DNA of 64,000 bases, from the NCBI RefSeq assembly GCF_022348165.1, contig NZ_JAKRFI010000001.1, positions 186,001 through 250,000 of the forward strand, given 5' to 3'. Of the stretch, positions 41,171 through 48,558 are shown in pieces. Below the pieces are notes generated by a model. It did no database searches, had not been told where the DNA came from, and was given only the letters and a program-made list of their open reading frames with translations. Position numbers and translations under genes: made by a program. Source of the stretch: Halomonas sp. McH1-25 (GTDB taxonomy: Bacteria; Pseudomonadota; Gammaproteobacteria; Pseudomonadales; Halomonadaceae). Within the stretch, counting starts at the first letter, position 1. Each line of letters opens with the position of its first letter.

Positions 41171-42123
41171 TGCAGTTCACTGTATCCATAAACCAGGCCA
41201 AGGCGCTTGAGTGGGGGCTGAATGCTCAGCAGTCTCTGCTATTCGCCTTCGTTTACGAATGTCCTTCATGGGCGAAGCCCGTAAGCACCGACGATGGCGT
41301 GTTCTATGCGTTGAGCAAGCAGAAGATCGTCGAAGAACTGCCACTGCTGACTGACAAGCCAGACACCGCTTACCGGATGCTGCGCGCGCTCAAGGCGGCA
41401 GGTTTGATCGAATTATCGAATACGAATTCCATCACCTTGGTGCGTCTGACCGAGAAGGGAAAAACCTGGAACAAGAAGCTGGATGGGTCGGATAAATATC
41501 CGACCAAGGATCGGAAAAATATCCGCGCTGGGTCGGAAAAATCTCCGAGCACCCACGGAAAAAAATCCGAGCCTGGATCGGAAAAATCTCCGACAAATCA
41601 GGATACCAGTAATCAGGTTACCAATCAGGATACCAGTGATCATGTTGCGACCGGGGGCGAGCCCCAGTCGCTGGTCCTGGATGGCGGGCCGGCTTCGAAC
41701 GACGAACACGACGATGACGAACTGGCACGTGTCCCTGCCGACCTGCCTGGTCCACGAGATCCGAAGGCCAAGACGTTCAAGGCCTGGGCCAACTACGCCG
41801 TGACCTACCGTCGCCGCTACGGCGAATACCCAATCTGGAACCAGCGTGTTGCAGGACAGCTAAGCCAACTGGTGGACCGTGTGGGCAAGGATCTTGCTCC
41901 CGGCGTGGCTGCGTACTTCCTGAGCATGAACAACCAGTTCTACATCGCCAAAGGGCACCAGGTCGGTCAGATGCTGCAGGACTGCGAAACCATCGCCACG
42001 CAGATGCGCACCGGCCAGCAGATGACCGCAACACGCGCCCGTCAGATGGACGGAACCCAAGCCAATCTCAGCGCAGTGGATGAGGCCAAGGCCATGCTGC
42101 GCGCTTCCTGGGGAGACGAGTGA
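41170..42123 (+). CDS. Lambda O-like replication initiator
   Basis: 317 residues. The N-terminal winged-helix domain has LSKQKIVEELPLLTDKPDTAYRMLRALKAAGLIELSNTNSITLVRLTEKG, and a flexible repetitive linker (SDKYPTKDRKNIRAGSEKSP ...) is encoded by the iteron DNA. The C-terminal domain (TFKAWANYAVTYRRRYGEYPIWNQRVAGQLSQLVDRVG) is the part seen in phage replication proteins. As in lambda O, the origin repeats lie inside the gene. It likely binds the iterons and recruits the helicase with the next gene. Confidence 0.8.
   Translation: MQFTVSINQAKALEWGLNAQQSLLFAFVYECPSWAKPVSTDDGVFYALSKQKIVEELPLLTDKPDTAYRMLRALKAAGLIELSNTNSITLVRLTEKGKTWNKKLDGSDKYPTKDRKNIRAGSEKSPSTHGKKSEPGSEKSPTNQDTSNQVTNQDTSDHVATGGEPQSLVLDGGPASNDEHDDDELARVPADLPGPRDPKAKTFKAWANYAVTYRRRYGEYPIWNQRVAGQLSQLVDRVGKDLAPGVAAYFLSMNNQFYIAKGHQVGQMLQDCETIATQMRTGQQMTATRARQMDGTQANLSAVDEAKAMLRASWGDE
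41488..41593. other. Candidate replication origin: five iterons within the O-like gene
   Basis: Five 16-bp palindrome-like units start at 41488, 41511, 41533, 41555 and 41578. Two are TCGGAAAAATCTCCGA; the others are TCGGATAAATATCCGA, TCGGAAAAATATCCGC and ACGGAAAAAAATCCGA. The 22-23 bp period puts all on one helix face. They are followed by an AT-rich stretch with a direct repeat ATCAGGATACCAGT (near 41598 and 41625), a possible unwinding element. Confidence 0.75.
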
Positions 42124-42848
42124 TGCCGTTGACCAGCCGAGACGCCGAGCAGCTGCTGGAGCAGCTCTACGCCACAGCCGAGGTCTTGGGGAGCGAGATC
42201 AAGCCCGCCGCGGCCAACCTGATGATTCGCGACATGCGGAGTTATAACCGGCCGGAGATCGAACAGGCCCTGGCACGCTGTCGTGCCGAACTGACGGGCC
42301 GGCTGACCTTGGCAGCGATCCTTGAGCGCATGCCCAGCGCCAATGCTTACCTGTCACCGAACGAGGCTTGGGCGTTGGCCCTGACCTCGCTGGATGAGAA
42401 CGAGACCGTGGTATGGACACGTGAAGTCGCGATCGCCATGGGCACCGCCCGGCCGGTCCTGGAGCAAGGCGACAAGGTTGGGGCCCGGATGGCATTCATC
42501 GGTGCCTACGAGCGTGAAGTGGCAGCCACCAAGGCAGAAGGGCACCAACCCACCTGGGAGGTATCGCTTGGCCATGATCCGGTGCGCCGACAGGAAACCG
42601 TTCAGAAAGCGGTTACTGATGGCTTGCTAGAAGCGCCCAAGGTTCAGCATCTGTTGCCAGCCCCGGAAGCGCCCGACACACCGGGGTGCCGGGAGCAACG
42701 CCGCCAAATCGTGGCCCACCTGCGGCAGGTCATCGACGGACAGGACGAAGCCGCAAAGGAACGGCGCCGGCAACAACAGCAGGCGACTGAGCAGCGTCGC
42801 GAAGAACTCTTGGAACAGGCCGAACGGCTTCAGAGAGGTGCCGCATGA
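42123..42848 (+). CDS. Replication partner in the lambda P position (helicase loader-like)
   Basis: About 241 residues from the ATG at 42123 (GGGGAG upstream; a GTG three bases earlier is also possible). EQLLEQLYATAEVLGSEIKPAAANLMIRDMRSYNRPEIEQALARCRAELTGRLTLAAILERMPSANAYLSPNEAWALAL resembles phage replication P-like proteins that recruit DnaB. The C-terminus is a long Gln/Glu/Arg coiled coil. TGATG overlap with the O-like gene supports the role. Confidence 0.65.
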   Translation: MPLTSRDAEQLLEQLYATAEVLGSEIKPAAANLMIRDMRSYNRPEIEQALARCRAELTGRLTLAAILERMPSANAYLSPNEAWALALTSLDENETVVWTREVAIAMGTARPVLEQGDKVGARMAFIGAYEREVAATKAEGHQPTWEVSLGHDPVRRQETVQKAVTDGLLEAPKVQHLLPAPEAPDTPGCREQRRQIVAHLRQVIDGQDEAAKERRRQQQQATEQRREELLEQAERLQRGAA

Positions 42849-43054
42849 CCCAACTACGTCGCGGCTACGGCCGCCACTGGTGCCCGGCCTGCAGTCGCTG
42901 GAAGGGCGAAACCGAGATGACCGACGTCGATCCGGTCAGCGGTGAGCGTCAGGCCCGCATGGTGTGCAAGACATGCAGCCTCAGCTCGAGCAAAGCCAAC
43001 CGTAAGGCCCTGGCAGTCACTGCTACCGGGAGGCTGCATGAAACAACTCAGTAA
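42845..43054 (+). CDS. Zinc-ribbon phage protein, 69 residues
   Basis: MTQLRRGYGRHWCPACSRWK followed by MVCKTCSLSSSKANRK gives two CxxC pairs, a likely zinc ribbon. Overlaps the previous gene by 4 bases. Possibly a nucleic-acid binding accessory; not recognised further. Confidence 0.6.
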   Translation: MTQLRRGYGRHWCPACSRWKGETEMTDVDPVSGERQARMVCKTCSLSSSKANRKALAVTATGRLHETTQ

Positions 43055-43142
43055 TGGCGCATGCCTCTGCCTGCTGGTCGCGGGCAATGCCGTGATTCTG
43101 GCCGAGGTCTACGCAATCTGGCTGATCGCAGGAGGTGCCTGA
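43038..43142 (+). CDS. Small membrane protein, 34 residues
   Basis: MKQLSNGACLCLLVAGNAVI then LAEVYAIWLIAGGA: one long hydrophobic helix. GGGAGG lies upstream. It overlaps the zinc-ribbon gene end (another frame) and shares an A with the next ATG (TGATG). Function unknown. Confidence 0.5.
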   Translation: MKQLSNGACLCLLVAGNAVILAEVYAIWLIAGGA

Positions 43143-43468
43143 TGGGGACCGTGACAGAACTTCGCCCGCAGCGCGACGCGAGCTACCTGGACGACGACAC
43201 CCAGTTGGGCCGGACCTACCTGGTGCTGCGCGACGCAACCTACTGGATGCAATTGCATGAGATTGCCGAGTCGATCCAGGCGCGCTTCCAGGTGGTGGAC
43301 AGCCATGCCGCGATCAGTGCCCGGATTCGGGACCTTCGTAGGAAGTGCGGGCAGACCATCATGCGCCGGCGCCGTACCGGCAGCACAGCCGACGAGTACC
43401 GCATGCAGGGTGGCTACAAGCCGGCGCCGGCACCGCAGGGCGACATGTTCGAGGGTAGTGCTGCATGA
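43142..43468 (+). CDS. Phage winged-helix-like protein, 108 residues
   Basis: ATG at 43142, in a TGATG overlap, with AGGAGG upstream. MGTVTELRPQRDASYLDDDT then LVLRDATYWMQLHEIAESIQARFQVVDSHAAISARIRDLRRKCGQTIMRRRRTGS: a small winged-helix pattern with a basic wing, seen in phage genes beside replication functions. Function unknown. Confidence 0.65.
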   Translation: MGTVTELRPQRDASYLDDDTQLGRTYLVLRDATYWMQLHEIAESIQARFQVVDSHAAISARIRDLRRKCGQTIMRRRRTGSTADEYRMQGGYKPAPAPQGDMFEGSAA

Positions 43469-43515
43469 AGGAATTTAAAACAGCGGCATCCCTGCCGCCA
43501 ATCGATCGAGCTAGT

Positions 43516-43785
43516 TCAGACGAGCTCTCGCTCAGGAGCACTCAGCCACGAACCACATTGCGTACCAGCACTCGCCCAGTCATCACATACGCGGGTTATG
43601 AAGACGCGATCTCTCTCGCCCATCAACGGCATCAGTTTGTCCCGAAGGAAATCGGAGCTGATCTCGGCCTCAACCAGGTAGCACGTATCAGTCACGTACT
43701 TGCATGGGTAGTTCTGAAGCCGACTAAAAAATGCCTCGTACTCCTGGGGAAGGAGAAGTTCGAAAACAACCGAATAGATTGCCAT
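43516..43785 (-). CDS. SinR/Cas2-like small ferredoxin-fold protein on the opposite strand
   Basis: 89 residues: MAIYSVVFELLLPQEYEAFF, SRLQNYPCKYVTDTCYLVEA, and FLRDKLMPLMGERDRVFITRVCDDWASAG. The strand-helix-strand pattern and SSDFLRDKLMPLMGERDRVFITRV match SinR-family proteins, small relatives of the Cas2/VapD fold. AGGA lies upstream. It is leftward inside a rightward gene block, as independently expressed cargo would be. A forward frame over the same bases (43465-43905) is less protein-like. Confidence 0.6.
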   Translation of the reverse strand: MAIYSVVFELLLPQEYEAFFSRLQNYPCKYVTDTCYLVEAEISSDFLRDKLMPLMGERDRVFITRVCDDWASAGTQCGSWLSAPERELV

Positions 43786-43901
43786 CAATGGTCCTGCGAT
43801 AGGGGGGTAAGTGTTGTTTGTTTTTCGTGGCGACTCCTTATCGGCAAGGGATTTCGGAAGTTAAGTCCATTTAGAGGATTTATTGTCGAGGGCCTGCCGT
43901 C

Positions 43902-44018
43902 ATGAACTGGGTATTGATTCCTGCCCTATGGCTAGGTGGCTTCCTGCTGGTCTGCATCTTCCTTCGTGGCGCCAAGTGTGACGAGCGAAAGGCAAGGAGG
44001 CTGGATGAGCAAGCGTAA
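43902..44018 (+). CDS. Small membrane protein, 38 residues
   Basis: MNWVLIPALWLGGFLLVCIF then LRGAKCDERKARRLDEQA: one helix and a basic tail. GAGGG is upstream. The end overlaps the next start by 14 bases, suggesting coupling. Function unknown. Confidence 0.5.
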   Translation: MNWVLIPALWLGGFLLVCIFLRGAKCDERKARRLDEQA

Positions 44019-44511
44019 GCGCAGCCGGCCGCTATACCTGCAGGCCCGCCGTCTCATCGATCCGCGCAGCGGTGAAGAGATCAACGCCTGGGTGGCTCGA
44101 ACCGATATCGACTACGCGATGATGCGCAGCCGCGGCTACAAGATCGGTGACGTGGTGCGGGCCGAGTTCAAGAAGCCGCGCAGCACCGGCCAGCACTACC
44201 GGGCGCATGCCCTGGGCCAGCTGGTAGCCAAGCACATCGAGGGCTTCGAAGGCTGGGATGCCCATGACGTGCTCAAGGAGCTGCAGCGCGAATCCGGCGT
44301 GTACTGCGACATCCATAACCTCGAGGTGCCGGGCGAAGGTGTGCTCAGGCTGACCAAGGCTCAGTCGCTCAACTACGACGAGATGGACGAGGTCGAGTTC
44401 CAGGAATTCTTCCGGGGCATCTGCAGGCATATCTGCGCCAGGTACTGGCCCAACTGCAATCAGGAACAGATCGAGGCAATGATTCAGATTATGCCTGGGG
44501 AGGTGGCGTGA
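44005..44511 (+). CDS. Phage protein in the NinB/DUF1367 region, 168 residues
   Basis: Starts MSKRKRSRPLYLQARRLIDP with AAGGAGG upstream. Contains IGDVVRAEFKKPRSTGQHYRAHALGQLVAKHIEG and the C-terminal MDEVEFQEFFRGICRHICARYWP, a pattern similar to DUF1367/Nin-region proteins of lambdoid phages. Position before HNH and RusA genes supports a recombination-region accessory role; the family call is tentative. Confidence 0.55.
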   Translation: MSKRKRSRPLYLQARRLIDPRSGEEINAWVARTDIDYAMMRSRGYKIGDVVRAEFKKPRSTGQHYRAHALGQLVAKHIEGFEGWDAHDVLKELQRESGVYCDIHNLEVPGEGVLRLTKAQSLNYDEMDEVEFQEFFRGICRHICARYWPNCNQEQIEAMIQIMPGEVA

Positions 44512-44795
44512 TGCTCAAGCAGAAGCCATTCCGCAGTCGTCAGTATCTGGACTGGGTCAAGCAGCAGCCCTGCGTCATGTGTGGCGCCCCGGCAGACGAT
44601 CCGCACCACATCAAAGGCGTCGGCCACTTGAGTGGTGGCGGCATGACGGCCCCGGACTCAATGGTTATGCCGGTCTGTCGCCGGCATCACGACGAGATCC
44701 ACCGGTCTCCTGAATTGTGGGAACGGCAGTGGGAATGGGTAGCTCGGACCCTCAACAGGGCGCTCGCCGAAGGCGTGCTGGGGGAGAAGCGATGA
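44511..44795 (+). CDS. DUF968/NinG-like HNH-type protein
   Basis: 94 residues: KQQPCVMCGAPADDPHHIKGVGHLSGGGMTAPDSMVMPVCRRHHDEIH. CxxC plus DPHHIKG and CRRHHDEIH form the treble-clef HNH zinc site typical of DUF968 (recombination enhancement) proteins. Start ATG in a TGATG overlap with GGAGGTGG upstream. Overlaps rusA by 4 bases. Confidence 0.78.
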   Translation: MLKQKPFRSRQYLDWVKQQPCVMCGAPADDPHHIKGVGHLSGGGMTAPDSMVMPVCRRHHDEIHRSPELWERQWEWVARTLNRALAEGVLGEKR

Positions 44796-45124
44796 TCCGT
44801 CTGTTCGTGCCGTACATCGGCCCCTCCACCAATGTCGCGCTGCGTCAGCACTGGCGGAAGCATAAGGATCAGGTGGAACTCTGCGACCTACTTACCAAGC
44901 AGGCGGTAATCAGTTCCGGTCTACCGCCTATCGATGTTCAGGTGGATATCTACTTCACGCCTCGGCTGGGTCCGAAAGAGCGCATCAGGGACACCGGCAA
45001 CTATTCGATCAGCTGCAAGACCATCGAGGATGGACTGGTCCGCGCCGGCCTGCTTCCGGATGACCGTGGCGAGTACGTCAGGGAGTGGAAAGTCAGGCCG
45101 CCAATCATCGACCGCAAGCAATAG
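44792..45124 (+). CDS. rusA: RusA-family Holliday junction resolvase
   Basis: 110 residues starting MIRLFVPYIGPSTNVALRQH. The acidic active-site pattern RIRDTGNYSISCKTIEDGLVRAGLLPDDRGEYV and end WKVRPPIID are typical of RusA dimers that resolve branched replication intermediates. Slightly shorter than E. coli RusA. Coupled to the HNH gene by ATGA. Confidence 0.8.
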   Translation: MIRLFVPYIGPSTNVALRQHWRKHKDQVELCDLLTKQAVISSGLPPIDVQVDIYFTPRLGPKERIRDTGNYSISCKTIEDGLVRAGLLPDDRGEYVREWKVRPPIIDRKQ

Positions 45125-45216
45125 AGTGGGACATGGGTAGAGATCATCCCTGTAGGGAAAGAAATCGGCGGTAGCGGGGCAAATGAGGGCGAATTATCCC
45201 GGGAGGGAAAGGCAGC

Positions 45217-45450
45217 GTGAAAGAACCACCCCGCACATGGCCAGACGGGCGCCTAGTCGGTGGAGAGAACGGTTACCCGCTGGAGTGGGCCGAATACACG
45301 CTGTACTGCCAGGCAAAGATGGTCGCCAGAGAAATGCTCAAGGCAGAGCGGGGCAGCCGAGAGGCAGTATTTGCCCAGTGGGAAGGCAGGCTGCCGGGCT
45401 TGACCAGGGAGCGGGTGAGGGAAGCGCTGCAAGAGCTGAGCGGGGCATAA
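45217..45450 (+). CDS. Phage hypothetical protein, 77 residues
   Basis: GTG start after GGGAGGGAAAGGCAGC: MKEPPRTWPDGRLVGGENGY then EYTLYCQAKMVAREMLKAERGSREAVFAQWEGRLPGLTRERVREAL. Helical; no family recognised. Confidence 0.55.
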   Translation: MKEPPRTWPDGRLVGGENGYPLEWAEYTLYCQAKMVAREMLKAERGSREAVFAQWEGRLPGLTRERVREALQELSGA

Positions 45451-45451
45451 A

Positions 45452-45570
45452 GTACGCAGGTGCGAACCACAGCAACCATGCGGGCTAGAGCGGGATTCAA
45501 GGGCAAAACAGGTACGCGAAAGTACGCAAATGCGAACTTTTAGGTACGCAGTACACACCAGTGCAAACCA
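45452..45570. repeat. Three related GTACGCA...TGCRAAC repeats before the late-regulator gene
   Basis: GTACGCAGGTGCGAACCA (45452-45469), GTACGCAAATGCGAAC (45522-45537) and a looser copy GTACGCA plus GTGCAAACCA (45544-45570). GGTACGCG also occurs at 45511-45518. The spacing is irregular. They may be binding sites for a regulator of the following gene. Confidence 0.45.
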
Positions 45571-45584
45571 TTAGGGGGAAAGCG

Positions 45585-46205
45585 ATGCGATATAACTCGG
45601 CACGGCAAATGATTTTCGATGCGTACCGCATGACTGGTGACAGCGTGATGGCCGGCGCTATCGATCGGGCGCGCTTGGGCAATGTGGTGCAGGCCACGCA
45701 GAAGCAGAACAACGACTGGCGGATCGTGCACGGGCTCGAGGCCGGGGCGGTGATCAGCCGGGTAGAGGCGTTGCCGGTACATCTCAAGGCTATGGCGCTT
45801 TATTGCTACGGTCCGTTGACACGTGAAGAGCGTGGCGAGTATCTCGACGAGATCCAGGTGGCGCTATATCGGGAATTGCTCGCCGATGGCATCAGGCTAC
45901 CAGGGCAAGGACGGGGCAAACCCAGTCAGAAGCAGTTGAACCAATTCTACTGGCTATGCCGAGCGGCGGCGTATCACTACGCGGAGACTACCTGGCCATA
46001 TTCGCGGTCGGGGCTGCCGACACCTAAGGCTGTGCAAAGGTTCATGCTGGAGGACTATGGCGTTGATGTCGAAGTTAGGGATTGGGCTAGGAAGGATAGG
46101 TCTGCTTGGGGTGGTATTTGGGCACGAATATTGGCATGCTTGGATACATTGGATAACAGATGCTTAGGTGTGGTAGCTCAGCTCATGTACGCCGAAGCAG
46201 CATGA
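45585..46205 (+). CDS. Probable late-gene regulator (Q position), 206 residues
   Basis: ATG at 45585 after GGGGGAAAGC: MRYNSARQMIFDAYRMTGDS. Contains VEALPVHLKAMALYCYGPLTREERGEYLDEIQVALYRELL and KPSQKQLNQFYWLCRAAAYHYAETTWPYSRSGLPTPKAVQRFML, which is helix-rich and DNA-binding-like. No named family recognised with certainty. Its place after rusA and before the late genes is where Q-like antiterminators or late activators sit. Confidence 0.5.
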   Translation: MRYNSARQMIFDAYRMTGDSVMAGAIDRARLGNVVQATQKQNNDWRIVHGLEAGAVISRVEALPVHLKAMALYCYGPLTREERGEYLDEIQVALYRELLADGIRLPGQGRGKPSQKQLNQFYWLCRAAAYHYAETTWPYSRSGLPTPKAVQRFMLEDYGVDVEVRDWARKDRSAWGGIWARILACLDTLDNRCLGVVAQLMYAEAA

Positions 46206-46221
46206 CATAACAGGATCTGAA

Positions 46222-46854
46222 ATGACGCTCGATTCGGCCGGGGTAGATTTCCTACTTAAATATATTATCCCCGGCCTTATCGTAATGAGGCTCTGGTCAT
46301 TACAAAATCCGTATACCCGACAAACCGTGAATGAGCAGGTCCTAAGCGCTGCTATCTTTGGTGCGATTTGCTACCTGATTACATCTTGTTTTCCAAGCCA
46401 TGTTGACCTTCCCCTTTATGTTGGCTCTGAAAAGGAGGAGCTAACAGGATTGCGTATCAGGCTTTCTGACTCGCCATCCGTCTTTGGTCTATTGCTTGTA
46501 CCATTATTTGTTGCTTGGCTGAGGAAGCTCCTTGTAAGAAAATTTTTTCCCAACAAGCATCCTTCCGCAGTAGCTTGGGAGTATGTGTTTGGGGAGTACC
46601 TTGTTGGTAAAACTCCAGTAATTCTAAAAATTACCCTAGATGATGGGTCTATTGTGGCTGGAGCTGTCACAAAAGATGCCACTTTCTCTGAGTTTCCGGA
46701 TAATCACCAGATTTTTTTAGATTTAGAATACGAGGTCGATGAAAAGGGTAATCCAGATAGGCCCAAAGAAGGTTCAGTAGGGCTGCTTCTGATGGGAAAT
46801 AATATCTCTCATATCGAATTCATTTCCGACAAGGTGAGGTACTACGATGAGTGA
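46222..46854 (+). CDS. DUF6338 membrane protein
   Basis: 210 residues, AT-rich. Three hydrophobic segments: DFLLKYIIPGLIVMRLWS, LSAAIFGAICYLITSCF and VFGLLLVPLFVAWL, then a cytoplasmic beta-barrel-like domain: AWEYVFGEYLVGKTPVILKI, TLDDGSIVAGAVTKDATFSEFP, and SVGLLLMGNNISHIEFIS. This two-part layout and the DGS-xxAG block are those of DUF6338, function unknown. It heads a three-gene cassette with two micro-proteins and ends before its own terminator, so it is probably accessory cargo. Confidence 0.78.
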   Translation: MTLDSAGVDFLLKYIIPGLIVMRLWSLQNPYTRQTVNEQVLSAAIFGAICYLITSCFPSHVDLPLYVGSEKEELTGLRIRLSDSPSVFGLLLVPLFVAWLRKLLVRKFFPNKHPSAVAWEYVFGEYLVGKTPVILKITLDDGSIVAGAVTKDATFSEFPDNHQIFLDLEYEVDEKGNPDRPKEGSVGLLLMGNNISHIEFISDKVRYYDE

Positions 46855-46999
46855 CAAAAGAGTGATAAATAACTCTCCTGATGTGCTCAAGAAAAGTTTT
46901 CAACCGGCGCAGGCGAAGGTTGGCGGACAGCCCACAAAAGGCAACGGGACAACACCAGGCATTGTTAAGCCCACTCCGCCCATTGCTCCAAAGAGGTAA
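46847..46999 (+). CDS. Micro-protein A of the DUF6338 cassette, 50 residues
   Basis: ATG at 46847 lies 8 bases inside the DUF6338 end. MSDKRVINNSPDVLKKSFQP then ...GTTPGIVKPTPPIAPKR. It has no hydrophobic segment, is basic, Gly/Pro-rich and probably disordered. Its FQPA and final KPTPPxAPKR are shared with the next gene, so the two are paralogs. GAGG is upstream. Confidence 0.65.
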   Translation: MSDKRVINNSPDVLKKSFQPAQAKVGGQPTKGNGTTPGIVKPTPPIAPKR

Positions 47000-47003
47000 C
47001 TAT

Positions 47004-47168
47004 ATGTCAGGTAAAAACAGAAAAGGCGGGATGCGCCCCATATGGGAAAATTATCAACCTGCTAAGCGGAAAGAGCCAGCACAAAGCAATTTTCAACCTG
47101 CGGGAGGTGGCCAGGAGAACCAAGCGATCCTAAAGCCGACACCTCCCAAAGCTCCTAAGAGGTCTTGA
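47004..47168 (+). CDS. Micro-protein B of the DUF6338 cassette, 54 residues
   Basis: ATG four bases after the stop of micro-protein A: MSGKNRKGGMRPIWENYQPA then SNFQPAGGGQENQ and LKPTPPKAPKRS. Shares FQPA and KPTPPxAPKR with its neighbour; the QPA motif occurs twice. Basic and disordered. Conservation of only the proline-rich tail suggests a docking motif. AGAGG is upstream. Confidence 0.65.
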   Translation: MSGKNRKGGMRPIWENYQPAKRKEPAQSNFQPAGGGQENQAILKPTPPKAPKRS

Positions 47169-47214
47169 TTTTCTGCCGCCGTTTCGCTTACTCTCTTCCC
47201 ATGATCGATTATTG

Positions 47215-47240
47215 CGCCCTGGCAAAAGCCGGGGCGTTTT
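47215..47240 (+). terminator. Intrinsic terminator of the DUF6338 cassette
   Basis: CGCCCTGGC-AAAA-GCCGGGGCG stem (one T-G pair) followed by TTTT. It separates the cassette from the RTX-like gene. Confidence 0.75.
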
Positions 47241-47333
47241 CAGTTCTGACCTCTACTAGGGGTTGATTCGAGCCGTGACGAGCCCTAACCTGCCTTCGGG
47301 ATATAAAAATACACACGGACTCGCAGGTGGACC

Positions 47334-48500
47334 ATGGCAAAGCTTCGCTATCCTGAGCAGGTGGGAACCAACCAATCCGATCGGCTGACTTCAAATGGAC
47401 AGCAGATCAACTTCGGCCTGAATGGCGACGACACCCTTATCGCTAGCTCTTACTCCGACTACAACTTCTTGGTCGGCGGTGCGGGCAATGATACGTACGT
47501 TGCCGATGGTTATGACTCGGTCCTGACGATCATCGATTCAGGGGGTGAGGACACTGTAGTTGCTGACGGTATCGGTGCTTACAGCGATGGCACGTACGCT
47601 GCCACTGTGGACGGGAAGCATCTAATTGCTGCGAACGTCTATACCGGTCAGCAGGTCGCGATCACGAATTGGAAGTCTGAAGGCGCCGTCGAAAACTTCC
47701 AGCTATCTGATGGTTTCTTCACTCGCGCCCAGATCGAAGAGTTCATGGAAGCGAGCCCGAACTACCTTGGTGACGTTTCTACTAGCCAGCTGGTCGAAGA
47801 AGGCGTCCTGCCACCAGGCACTACGGATGCCGACCTGAACGAGTTTATGGCTTATGTGCTAGGCAGCGAGCAGGTGCTGGCACAGCGGGCTGATGCAGCC
47901 CCTCCCGCGGTCCCCAGCGTTGAGGTGGAAGGGCTAGATGACGAGTTCTACTTGGCCAATAACCCGGATGTAGCGGCAGCCGGTGTCGATCCGGATGTGC
48001 ATTTTGCTACCGACGGATGGCAACAGGGGCGTGATCCGAATAGCTGGTTTGATACCAGTTTCTATCTGGCCAAGAACCCGGACGTCAAATCCGCAGGAAT
48101 CAATCCTCTCACGCACTATATGGAGTACGGCTGGAAAGAAGGCCGCGATCCAAGTGTCGAGTTCGATACCGACTTCTACCTCAGCGAGAACCCTGACGTG
48201 GCCAACGCTGGCATCAATCCGGCCAAGCACTTTGAAGAGTACGGCTTGGAAGAAGGCCGTGATCCCAACGCCTGGTTTGATGTGGATTGGTATCTGAGCC
48301 AGAACCCTGATGTTGCACAAGCTGGTATCGACCCGGTCGATCACTATTGGGACTGGGGCTGGAAAGAAGGACGTGATCCGTCTGCAGAGTTCGATACCGA
48401 TGCTTATCTCGAAGCCAACCCGGATGTCGCCCTGGTCGGCATCAATCCCTTAGGGCACTGGCTGGAGTATGGTCAGGCAGAGGGACGAGAATTAGGATAA
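47334..48500 (+). CDS. RTX-like protein with five NPDV repeats
   Basis: 388 residues. The N-terminal part has RTX/calcium-site-like turns (NFGLNGDDTLIASS, FLVGGAGNDTYVADGYDSV). From about residue 200 there are five repeats of about 33 residues, each of the form FDTxFYLxxNPDVAxAGINPLxHYxxxGWxEGRDP. This repeat is known from large surface or secreted proteobacterial proteins. It has no signal peptide. In a phage, located between late regulator and lysis genes, it is unusual cargo, perhaps a virion decoration or an exported toxin-like protein. GGTGGA precedes the ATG. Confidence 0.7.
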   Translation: MAKLRYPEQVGTNQSDRLTSNGQQINFGLNGDDTLIASSYSDYNFLVGGAGNDTYVADGYDSVLTIIDSGGEDTVVADGIGAYSDGTYAATVDGKHLIAANVYTGQQVAITNWKSEGAVENFQLSDGFFTRAQIEEFMEASPNYLGDVSTSQLVEEGVLPPGTTDADLNEFMAYVLGSEQVLAQRADAAPPAVPSVEVEGLDDEFYLANNPDVAAAGVDPDVHFATDGWQQGRDPNSWFDTSFYLAKNPDVKSAGINPLTHYMEYGWKEGRDPSVEFDTDFYLSENPDVANAGINPAKHFEEYGLEEGRDPNAWFDVDWYLSQNPDVAQAGIDPVDHYWDWGWKEGRDPSAEFDTDAYLEANPDVALVGINPLGHWLEYGQAEGRELG

Positions 48501-48517
48501 GGCATGTTGCCCATGCC

Positions 48518-48546
48518 AAGGCCCTGCCAGTCCGGCAGGGCCTTTT
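48518..48546 (+). terminator. Intrinsic terminator after the RTX-like gene
   Basis: AAGGCCCTGCC-AGTCC-GGCAGGGCCTT stem followed by TT: an 11-bp stem. It is shared in 5' arm and loop with the hairpin at 33351. Confidence 0.8.
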
Positions 48547-48558
48547 ACGTAGAGCCCG

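Noticed and set aside
43465-43905. 146-codon forward frame starting at an ATGA overlap
   Set aside because: The overlap is attractive, but the protein has an implausible C-terminus and the reverse strand has a recognisable SinR-like protein. Kept as an alternative only.
45452-45570. CRISPR array
   Set aside because: Repeats are short, unequal in spacing and only three, with no cas genes.
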